Below, in pieces: positions 1 through 5,087 of a DNA stretch of 5,087 nucleotides. The stretch lies in contig DBXZ01000052.1 of the NCBI GenBank assembly GCA_002309795.1, positions 3,219-8,305 on the forward strand. Direction: 5' to 3'. The DNA comes from Bacteroidales bacterium UBA1199. GTDB lineage: Bacteria > Bacteroidota > Bacteroidia > Bacteroidales > UBA932. The notes beneath the pieces are model-generated. The model saw nothing but the letters and a program-made list of their open reading frames with translations, searched no databases and was not told the origin of the DNA. The position numbers and the translations under genes were made by a program. Position 1 is the stretch's first letter. Each line of letters begins with the position of its first letter.

Positions 1-569
1 TTGTCGGCGATCGCCTTGTCAAAGCTGAGGGTCTCGTAGCGGACGGCCGCAGGGTTCTTCATGGGGTCGCTGTCGTAGACGCCGTCTACTTTGGTGGCCT
101 TGAGGATGGCATCCGCACCGATCTCGCAAGCGCGCAGGGAGGCGCCGCTGTCCGTGGTGAAGAAGGGATTGCCGGTGCCGCCGCTGAGCAGCGCCACGCC
201 GCCTTTCTCCAGATACTCCACCACTTCGTCACGCATATAGTAACGGGCCATGGGGCGCATGGGGGTGGAGGTGAAGACCTCTGCCGGCACGCCGTGGTTC
301 CGGATGAAGATGGCCAGCGCCTTGCTGTTGATCACCGTGGCCAGCATGCCCATCTGGTCGCCGTGGACGCGGTCGAAGCCTTTGCCGGCGCCCTGCAGTC
401 CGCGGAAGATGTTGCCGCCGCCCACCACGACCGCCACCTGCACGCCGCTCTTGGCGATGCGGGCAATCCGCGCCGCAAAGCTGTCGATGACCTGTTCGTC
501 CAGGCCGGTTCCCTGTGCTCCGCCCAACGTTTCGCCGCTGAGCTTGAGGAGTATGCGTTTGTATTTCAT
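1..569 (-). CDS. pyrH: UMP kinase (uridylate kinase), C-terminus cut by window edge
   Basis: Phosphorylates UMP to UDP with ATP in pyrimidine nucleotide synthesis; a cytoplasmic, usually hexameric, enzyme of the amino acid kinase fold. The gene reads leftward from ATG at 569-567 and stays open to the window edge, giving 189 codons of a protein that is normally about 235-240 residues, so roughly 50 residues are missing. Visible hallmarks are the N-terminal RILLKLSGE (residues 5-13), the glycine-rich VVGGGNIFRG (48-57), the DQMGMLATVINS stretch (71-82), GGTGNPFFTTDS (130-141) and LKATKVDGVYDSDP (156-169), all typical of bacterial PyrH. The start gives the standard MKYKRILLKLSGE beginning. It begins 7 bp after the stop of the upstream lipoprotein gene and has no Shine-Dalgarno sequence, so it is probably cotranscribed with that gene and pgk. 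The frr gene often follows pyrH, but that lies outside the window. Confidence 0.97.
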   Translation of the reverse strand, partial: MKYKRILLKLSGETLGGAQGTGLDEQVIDSFAARIARIAKSGVQVAVVVGGGNIFRGLQGAGKGFDRVHGDQMGMLATVINSKALAIFIRNHGVPAEVFTSTPMRPMARYYMRDEVVEYLEKGGVALLSGGTGNPFFTTDSGASLRACEIGADAILKATKVDGVYDSDPMKNPAAVRYETLSFDKAIAD

Positions 570-576
570 TATCGGG

Positions 577-1395
577 TTATTTGGTCTTCTTGTAGATGCC
601 TTCCCAGACGGTGTAGATGTTGCCGTCGTAGACACAGACATAGGTCTCCATCGGGTCGGGGGTGTAGGCGGCCTTGATCCAGGTTTCGCACTCCAGCGAT
701 TCGGGGTTCACCTCATTGAAGGAGTAGGCGCCATTCTCATATTTGTAGGAGAAAAGAATCTCCGACGGGGTGAGCGTGAGGGTGGCGTTTTTGTGCGACC
801 AGGTACCGATGGTCTTGGAAACCGTCATGTGGCCATTGATGCCTCCCACTTCATAGTAGGTATACTTGTTGCCGATAATGATGACGCGGGCTTCCAGCTT
901 GCCGTCATCAGAGTAGCGCTCCCATGTGCCGGCCATCTGCGACTCCTTGACATTCTGCGAGAATCCTTCGCGGATCACCAGGATGGGTGCCATCCCTTCC
1001 GTCGACTGGATCATATAATCGTTCTCCCACTCCCAAAGGGCAGCGCCGGTGGTAATGGGCTTAACCTTGACGATACGGTCGCCGCCGGACCAGCCGAAAT
1101 CGGTAGCGCTGACCGAAATCAGTTTTCCCTGGTAATCCGTTATCTTGAAGGTCTTCGGTTTCATCGTAACCACGCCGTTGACAAAGGTATAGTCACCCTC
1201 ATCGATCCGGGGGTCGCTTGCGCCCATCCATTTCCATTCGTAAGTACCGTTCGCATTGAAAGTAGCGTTGAAATAGTGGTGCTCGTTGGCACGCATGATC
1301 CAGGTGCCTTCGATTTCAGGGTCGGTGCTGTCGTCGCAGCTGCTGAGACTCAGCATTGCGAGGGCGGCCATTGCAAAAAGGAAAAAACGTTTCAT
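577..1395 (-). CDS. Predicted lipoprotein with two lipocalin-like repeats, function unknown
   Basis: Encodes 272 residues. I do not recognise a named family. Residues 1-20 form a lipoprotein signal peptide: KR at positions 2-3, a hydrophobic stretch, then the lipobox LSSC with Cys20 as the lipidated residue. Two acidic residues follow the cysteine (CDD), an acidic start reminiscent of surface-export signals in some Bacteroidetes, which is only suggestive. The mature part appears to hold two related beta-rich units. Unit one (about 28-80) runs from EGTW through FNANGTYEW to GDYTFVNGVVTMKP; unit two (about 154-210) runs from AGTWERYSDDGK through NKYTYYEV to GTWSHKNATLTLTP. This GTW...Y...GTW/GDY...LTL pattern resembles the lipocalin-like domains of many Bacteroidetes lipoproteins. 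The gene lies 24 bp after pgk and 7 bp before pyrH, suggesting cotranscription. It looks AT-richer than its neighbours, as is common for fast-evolving surface proteins. The lipoprotein call is firm; the fold is inferred. Confidence 0.88.
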   Translation of the reverse strand: MKRFFLFAMAALAMLSLSSCDDSTDPEIEGTWIMRANEHHYFNATFNANGTYEWKWMGASDPRIDEGDYTFVNGVVTMKPKTFKITDYQGKLISVSATDFGWSGGDRIVKVKPITTGAALWEWENDYMIQSTEGMAPILVIREGFSQNVKESQMAGTWERYSDDGKLEARVIIIGNKYTYYEVGGINGHMTVSKTIGTWSHKNATLTLTPSEILFSYKYENGAYSFNEVNPESLECETWIKAAYTPDPMETYVCVYDGNIYTVWEGIYKKTK

Positions 1396-1419
1396 TTCGT
1401 TTATGGTTTTGATGATTGA

Positions 1420-2670
1420 TTATTCACGGATGGCTTTGATGCCGGGGAGTTCGATGCCCTCCAGGTATTCGAGCATGGCGCCGCCGCCGGTGGAGACGTA
1501 GCTCACCTTGTCGGCGTAGCCCATCTGGTTCACGGCCGCCACGGAGTCGCCGCCGCCCACCAGGGTGAAGGCGCCCTTTGCGGTGACGTCGGCCAGCATG
1601 CGGGCCATTTCGCGGGTGCCGGCTGCGAAGTTCTCCATCTCGAAGACGCCCATCGGACCGTTCCAGAGGATGGTCCTGGAGCTTTCGATCACGGATTTCC
1701 ATTCAGCGACCGTAGCGGGCGCGGCATCCATGCCCATCCAGCCGTCGGGGATCTGGTCTTTGCGGACCACCTTGCGGGCTGCGTCGTTGCTGAAGGAATC
1801 GGCCACCACGACTTCGTTGCCGAAGATCATCTTCACACCTTTCTCGGCCGCTTTCTGGAGAATCTCACGCGCCGTGTCGAGCTGGTCGTCTTCACAGAGC
1901 GAAGCGCCGATCTGGCCGCCCTGCGCCTTGACGAAGGTATAGACCATGCCGCCGCCCACGATCAGGTTGTCCACCTTGTCCATCAGGTTGCGGAGGATAC
2001 CAATCTTCGAGGAGACCTTGGCGCCGCCCAGGATGGCGGTCACCGGGCGGGCGGGGTTGCCCAGCACGCGGTCGATGGCGCGGATCTCGCCCTCCATCAC
2101 GTAACCGAACATCTTGTCTTCGGGGAAGTATTTGGCGATCAGCGCGGTGGAAGCGTGTGCACGGTGTGCGGTGCCGAACGCGTCGTTGATATAGCAGTCT
2201 GCATACGATGCCAGTTTGGCTACGAAGCCCTTCTGGCTCTCCTTGACAGCGGCCTTGGCAGCCTTCTTCTCTTCATCCGAAGCGTCGTCGGCCAGTCCGC
2301 GGGGCTTGCCCTCTTCCTCTGCGTAGAAGCGGAGGTTTTCGAGCAGCAGCACTTCGCCCGGTTTTAGCGCGGCAGCCTGTGTGTCAGCGCTCTGGCAATC
2401 CGGAGCGAACTGCACCTTGGCGCCGAGCAGCTCCTCAACGCGGCCAATGATATGTTTCAGGGAATACTTCTCCGTGGGACCCTTCGGGCGGCCGAGGTGC
2501 GACATGATGATTAGCGCGCCGCCGCCGGCAAGCACCTTCTTCAAGGTAGGGATGGCAGCCCGGATGCGGGTGTCGTCGGTGATACGGAAGTTCTCGTCGA
2601 GGGGAACGTTGAAGTCGACCCGCACGATGGCCTTCTTGCCCGCGAAGTCGTAAGTGTCAATGGTTTTCAT
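1420..2670 (-). CDS. pgk: Phosphoglycerate kinase
   Basis: Transfers phosphate from 1,3-bisphosphoglycerate to ADP, giving ATP and 3-phosphoglycerate in glycolysis; cytoplasmic monomer. I chose ATG at 2670-2668, giving 416 residues beginning [21 protein letters not shown]. The reading frame stays open for 28 more codons upstream, but that stretch crosses the promoter region and is not PGK-like. Family marks: VDFNVPLDE (18-26), the substrate arginines of DDTRIRA (32-38), SHLGRPKGP (57-65), ENLRFY (111-116), [14 protein letters not shown] (161-174), the hinge and nucleotide site GGAKVSSK (215-222), [10 protein letters not shown] (335-344), GGGDS (372-376) and the C-terminal [13 protein letters not shown] (393-405). 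A charged, Lys/Glu-rich insertion sits at about 118-148 between the ENLRFY and INDAFG motifs; I recall similar insertions in Bacteroides PGKs. All expected catalytic motifs are present. It is first in a leftward unit with the lipoprotein gene and pyrH. Confidence 0.98.
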   Translation of the reverse strand: MKTIDTYDFAGKKAIVRVDFNVPLDENFRITDDTRIRAAIPTLKKVLAGGGALIIMSHLGRPKGPTEKYSLKHIIGRVEELLGAKVQFAPDCQSADTQAAALKPGEVLLLENLRFYAEEEGKPRGLADDASDEEKKAAKAAVKESQKGFVAKLASYADCYINDAFGTAHRAHASTALIAKYFPEDKMFGYVMEGEIRAIDRVLGNPARPVTAILGGAKVSSKIGILRNLMDKVDNLIVGGGMVYTFVKAQGGQIGASLCEDDQLDTAREILQKAAEKGVKMIFGNEVVVADSFSNDAARKVVRKDQIPDGWMGMDAAPATVAEWKSVIESSRTILWNGPMGVFEMENFAAGTREMARMLADVTAKGAFTLVGGGDSVAAVNQMGYADKVSYVSTGGGAMLEYLEGIELPGIKAIRE

Positions 2671-2702
2671 ATTGGGTATCTCGGTTATTACGAACGATTT
2701 GA

Positions 2703-2710
2703 CAAAAGTA
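2703..2710 (-). promoter_or_regulatory. Candidate Bacteroidetes -7 element for pgk
   Basis: Read on the minus strand this is TACTTTTG, an exact match to the Bacteroidetes primary sigma -7 consensus TAnnTTTG. Transcription would start near 2696, leaving a leader of about 25 bases before the pgk ATG at 2670. No good TTTG -33 element is seen about 20 bases upstream, where the sequence reads AGTA, so the call rests on the -7 element and position. The pgk start lacks a Shine-Dalgarno sequence, as is common in this phylum. Confidence 0.5.
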
Positions 2711-2733
2711 ACAAAAAAATCCGGGTCTTTTAC

Positions 2734-2741
2734 TACTTTTG
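2734..2741 (+). promoter_or_regulatory. Candidate Bacteroidetes -7 element for the methyltransferase gene
   Basis: TACTTTTG on the plus strand matches TAnnTTTG exactly and sits 23 bases before the methyltransferase ATG at 2765. Transcription would start near 2748, giving a leader of only about 15-18 bases. The nearest upstream TTTG (2698-2701) is 32 bases away, too far for a standard -33 box, so the promoter is either weak, helped by another factor, or a chance match. It is the exact inverse of the element at 2703-2710 on the other strand. Confidence 0.45.
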
Positions 2742-2764
2742 CACCAGATAACACTCGCGCGCGT

Positions 2765-3676
2765 ATGACAATCGAACAGCCCCCCGTATCCTGGCAGGAT
2801 TATGAACTGATCGATTCCGGCAACTTCCGGAAGCTGGAGCGGTTCGGTCCGTATGTGATGATCCGTCCCGAGCCCAAGGCGCTCTGGGATCCGTCGCTGC
2901 CGGAGAGCGAGTGGCGCGCGATGGCCCACACCGAATTCAAACCGGGCGCCGGGTTCGGCAAAGCCGGCAAGGAAGACAGCGGCACCTGGACTCCGCTGCG
3001 CAAGATGCAGGAACAGTGGACGATCGCCTACCCGCCGGCGGGCCTCCGCCTGCGGCTGGGACTGACCTCCTTCAAGCACGTGGGCGTTTTCCCCGAGCAG
3101 GCAACAAATTGGGACTATATCCTGCGCAACACCCGCGAGATTGCGGACGCACGCTCTGCGGCCGGGGAAGGCGCGCCCAAAGTGCTGAACCTCTTTGCCT
3201 ACACCGGTGCGGCTTCGCTGGCAGCCCGCAAGGGCGGCGCCGACGTCACCCACCTGGACTCCGTGCGGCAGGTCGTGACCTGGGCCCGCGAGAACATGGA
3301 ACTCTCCGGACTGGACGGCATCCGCTGGATGGTGGAAGACGCGCTGAAGTTCGCGCGCCGGGAGGTCCGCCGCGGCAACAAGTGGCAGGGCATCATCCTG
3401 GATCCGCCCGCCTACGGCCACGGCCCGGACGGCGAACGCTGGAAACTGGACGAATGCCTCAACGAGATTTTGAAATATTGCGCACAACTGCTCGCACCGC
3501 GCGACAGTTTCCTGGTGCTGAACCTCTATTCGAACGGCTATTCGGCGGTGCTGGCGGAGACGCTGGTGCGCACCGCGTTCGGCACGGAAGGCCCGCTGGA
3601 GTGCGGCGAATCCGTGCTCCGCGACCGATTCGGCAAAGCGCTGCCGCTGAGCGTATTCACCCGGCTGCGCAGGTAA
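2765..3676 (+). CDS. Class I SAM-dependent methyltransferase, RlmI-like group, probably RNA-modifying
   Basis: Encodes 303 residues from ATG at 2765. The frame is open upstream to 2654, but that part overlaps the pgk start and the promoter region, and [20 protein letters not shown] fits the family N-terminus. The N-terminal part (about 1-120) carries [18 protein letters not shown] (13-30), [10 protein letters not shown] (32-41) and [17 protein letters not shown] (103-119), a pattern I associate with the PF10672/COG1092 methyltransferases. The Rossmann domain shows motif [13 protein letters not shown] (140-151), an acidic SAM ribose contact at Asp165 (HLDSV), EDALKF (191-196) and motif [11 protein letters not shown] (212-220). 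Relatives such as RlmI methylate C5 of a cytosine in 23S rRNA, but this protein has no PUA domain, and the strand where RlmI has its Ser-Cys-Ser-Gly-type motif reads [10 protein letters not shown] (251-260) without cysteine. The substrate and chemistry are therefore open. The gene diverges from pgk and lies 51 bp before lgt on the same strand. Confidence 0.9.
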   Translation: MTIEQPPVSWQDYELIDSGNFRKLERFGPYVMIRPEPKALWDPSLPESEWRAMAHTEFKPGAGFGKAGKEDSGTWTPLRKMQEQWTIAYPPAGLRLRLGLTSFKHVGVFPEQATNWDYILRNTREIADARSAAGEGAPKVLNLFAYTGAASLAARKGGADVTHLDSVRQVVTWARENMELSGLDGIRWMVEDALKFARREVRRGNKWQGIILDPPAYGHGPDGERWKLDECLNEILKYCAQLLAPRDSFLVLNLYSNGYSAVLAETLVRTAFGTEGPLECGESVLRDRFGKALPLSVFTRLRR

Positions 3677-3680
3677 TTCG

Positions 3681-3720
3681 GTAAACGTAAGTAAACGTAA
3701 CTAAACGGATAAAAACGACT
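3681..3720 (+). repeat. Four 10-bp-phased AAACG units in the spacer before lgt
   Basis: Four successive decamers carry AAACG at the same offset: gtaaacgtaa, gtaaacgtaa, ctaaacggat, aaaaacgact. The first two are identical, the third and fourth are degenerate, and AAACG recurs at 3683, 3693, 3703 and 3713. The array fills most of the 51-bp spacer and ends 7 bases before the lgt ATG at 3728. A period of 10 bp places the units on one face of the helix, which would suit a protein-binding array or a curved A-tract. It could also be a slippage-generated A-rich leader helping translation initiation in a phylum that rarely uses Shine-Dalgarno pairing. No TAnnTTTG element lies in the spacer. Confidence 0.75.
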
Positions 3721-3727
3721 GAACGAT

Positions 3728-4657
3728 ATGAACTTTCTCTCTGTAATCTGGGATGTCAACCCCATCCTCTTCAAAATAGGGCCGGTGGCCATCCGCTGGT
3801 ACTCGCTGCTCTTTGTCTCCGGCTTCCCCATCGGCTGCTGGATGATGAGCAAATTCTTCAAGCGCGAGGGGGTGGATCCCGCCAAAATCGAACCGCTGCT
3901 CTACGCCATGCTGATCGGCGTGATCGTGGGCGCGCGCCTGGGCCACTGCTGGTTCTACCAGCCGGACTACTTCCTGGCCCCGTTCGTGGCCATGTTCGGC
4001 GGCAAGGTGGACCCGCATATCGCAGCGCACGGCATGACCAACTGGCAGGCCTTCTGGGAAACCTTCATGCCCTGGAAGGGCGGTCTGGCTTCGCACGGCG
4101 GCGCGATCGGCATCCTGCTGGGACTCTGGTGGTATACGCATAAATACGGAAAAGCCAACCACTTCGACATGCTCTGGATTATCGACCGCCTGGTCATCTG
4201 CGTTTGCTTTGCCGGTGCGCTGATCCGCCTGGGCAACCTCTTCAACTCCGAGATCTACGGCAACCAGACCTCCCTGCCCTGGGGCTTTATCTTTGCGCGC
4301 AACGGCGAGACGGTGCCCAAGCATCCTACGCAGATCTATGAGGCACTGAGTTATACCCTGCTGGGCATCTTCCTCGTGATTATGTACTGGAAGAAGCTGG
4401 ACAAGCTCTATCGCGGCTGGATATTCGGCGTGTTCCTGATCGGCTGCTTCGGCATGCGTATCCTGATTGAGTTCATCAAGCAGCCGCAGGTAGATTTTGA
4501 GAAAGGCATGGCGCTCAATATGGGCCAGTTGCTGAGCATTCCGTTCGTGCTGGCCGGCATCTTCTTCATTGTGCGGGCTTACATTAAAAAGACGCCTGCG
4601 CGGGTCGTCGTGCCCGAGCAGACCAACTACCGTCCGCCCAAAAAACAGCGCGCCTGA
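3728..4657 (+). CDS. lgt: Prolipoprotein diacylglyceryl transferase
   Basis: Transfers diacylglycerol from phosphatidylglycerol to the lipobox cysteine of prolipoproteins, the first step of lipoprotein maturation; an integral inner-membrane enzyme with about seven helices. The product is 309 residues, slightly longer than the E. coli enzyme. Visible marks: an N-terminal IRWYSLLFVSGF helix (22-33), GARLGHCWFYQPDYF (68-82), the signature GGLASHGGAIG (118-128) with His123, IRLGNLFNSEIYG (166-178) with Arg167 matching the essential E. coli Arg143 region, KHPTQIYE (198-205), and MRILIEFIKQP (243-253) with Arg244 in the place of the other conserved arginine (E. coli Arg239 region). A basic tail (about 287-309, ending PPKKQRA) follows the last helix and would face the cytoplasm. 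No Shine-Dalgarno sequence precedes the ATG. The stop overlaps the next gene's start by one base (TGATG). Confidence 0.97.
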   Translation: MNFLSVIWDVNPILFKIGPVAIRWYSLLFVSGFPIGCWMMSKFFKREGVDPAKIEPLLYAMLIGVIVGARLGHCWFYQPDYFLAPFVAMFGGKVDPHIAAHGMTNWQAFWETFMPWKGGLASHGGAIGILLGLWWYTHKYGKANHFDMLWIIDRLVICVCFAGALIRLGNLFNSEIYGNQTSLPWGFIFARNGETVPKHPTQIYEALSYTLLGIFLVIMYWKKLDKLYRGWIFGVFLIGCFGMRILIEFIKQPQVDFEKGMALNMGQLLSIPFVLAGIFFIVRAYIKKTPARVVVPEQTNYRPPKKQRA

Positions 4658-5087
4658 TGTACCGTTTTGACTGCGACTATCTGGAAGGCTGCCTGCCCGA
4701 GATTCTGGAGCGCCTCAGCGCCACCAATCTGGAGCAGACCGTCGGGTACGGGGAGGATCCGCACTGCACTGCAGCCCGTGAAAAGATTCGCACAGCGGTG
4801 GGCCGCCCCGATGCGGAGGTTCACTTTCTGGTGGGCGGCACGCAGACCAACGCCACCGTCATCTCCGCCCTGCTGAAGCCCTACCAGGGTGTGCTGTGCG
4901 CGGAGAGCGGCCATATCAACGTCCACGAAACCGGCGCCATCGAACACGGCGGCCACAAGGTGATGGCCCTGCCCGCCACGGCCGGCAAACTTACCGCCGC
5001 CCAGGTGGAAGAGGCCTTTGCCGCACACCGTGACGACGTGAACCACGAACACATGGTGCAGCCCGGGATGGTCTATATCTCCTTCCC
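4657..5087 (+). CDS. Threonine aldolase / beta-eliminating lyase family PLP enzyme, C-terminus cut by window edge
   Basis: The frame starts at ATG 4657-4659, inside the lgt stop (TGATG), and is open to the window edge: 143 complete codons plus two bases. Threonine aldolases are PLP (fold type I) enzymes that cleave L-threonine or allo-threonine to glycine and acetaldehyde, in the cytoplasm. The translation shows YLEGCLPEILERL (8-20), ETNLEQ-like SATNLEQTVGYGEDPHC (21-37), the PLP phosphate loop region VGGTQTN (59-65), and ESGHINVHETGAIEHGGHKV (83-102), in which His90 matches the histidine that typically stacks on the PLP ring. The catalytic lysine lies beyond the edge, so completeness cannot be judged. 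Low-specificity threonine aldolase (ltaE-like) is the likeliest role; relatives with the same N-terminal layout include other beta-eliminating lyases. The one-base overlap suggests translational coupling to lgt. Confidence 0.9.
   Translation, partial: MYRFDCDYLEGCLPEILERLSATNLEQTVGYGEDPHCTAAREKIRTAVGRPDAEVHFLVGGTQTNATVISALLKPYQGVLCAESGHINVHETGAIEHGGHKVMALPATAGKLTAAQVEEAFAAHRDDVNHEHMVQPGMVYISF

Noticed and set aside
250..1419. Long plus-strand open frame (389 codons) antisense to pyrH and the lipoprotein gene
   Set aside because: It lies opposite two well-supported minus-strand genes, its translation is low in complexity and unlike any family I know, and it spans their intergenic gap; a shadow frame in GC-rich DNA.
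1396..1419. Possible terminator or promoter between pgk and the lipoprotein gene
   Set aside because: The 24-bp gap has no hairpin followed by a T-run and no TAnnTTTG element on the minus strand; read-through from pgk is the simpler view.
2671..2754. 28-codon in-frame N-terminal extension of pgk
   Set aside because: The extension is not PGK-like and would put the candidate promoter inside the coding sequence; the ATG at 2670 gives the normal PGK N-terminus.
2654..2764. 37-codon in-frame N-terminal extension of the methyltransferase
   Set aside because: It would overlap the pgk start codon and the divergent promoter region, and family similarity begins only after the ATG at 2765.
2657..3487. 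Minus-strand open frame (276 codons) antisense to the methyltransferase
   Set aside because: The opposite strand has clear SAM-binding motifs, while this translation is rich in Arg, Gly and Ala without recognisable motifs and runs into the pgk start region.
3701..4324. Minus-strand open frame (207 codons) antisense to lgt
   Set aside because: It is the reverse-strand shadow of a clearly conserved Lgt; its His/Asp/Glu-rich composition is what the complement of membrane-protein codons produces.
4627..5052. Minus-strand open frame (141 codons) at the right edge
   Set aside because: The plus strand carries a convincing threonine aldolase family frame from 4657 with PLP-binding motifs, which explains the region.

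Overview
The window looks like a chromosomal housekeeping segment from a member of the Bacteroidota, probably a fairly GC-rich Bacteroidales lineage. I infer this from the protein sequences (a phosphoglycerate kinase with a charged insertion of the kind I associate with Bacteroides relatives, and a Bacteroidetes-style Lgt), from the absence of Shine-Dalgarno sequences before the starts, and from matches to the Bacteroidetes -7 promoter element TAnnTTTG. Genus cannot be settled from the sequence alone.

Layout. Two divergent transcription units leave a short AT-rich spacer at about 2671-2764. Leftward (minus strand): pgk (phosphoglycerate kinase), then after 24 bp a gene for a predicted two-repeat lipoprotein of unknown function, then after 7 bp pyrH (UMP kinase), which runs off the left edge. 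Rightward (plus strand): a class I SAM-dependent methyltransferase of the RlmI-like group, then a 51-bp spacer carrying a 10-bp-phased AAACG repeat, then lgt (prolipoprotein diacylglyceryl transferase), then a PLP-dependent threonine aldolase family gene whose ATG overlaps the lgt stop by one base and which runs off the right edge. Coding density is very high; no intergenic stretch exceeds 100 bp. I saw no tRNA, rRNA, CRISPR, insertion sequence or convincing intrinsic terminator.

Function. The genes cover glycolysis (pgk), pyrimidine nucleotide synthesis (pyrH), probable RNA methylation, lipoprotein maturation (lgt) and amino acid metabolism (threonine aldolase). The predicted lipoprotein would itself be an Lgt substrate, but that is true of all lipoproteins and does not imply a dedicated system.

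I do not see an exciting undescribed system here. The points most worth a second look are the inverted TACTTTTG pair in the divergent spacer, the phased repeat before lgt, the uncharacterised lipoprotein embedded between two core metabolic genes, and the methyltransferase that lacks a cysteine where RlmI-type m5C enzymes are expected to have one.
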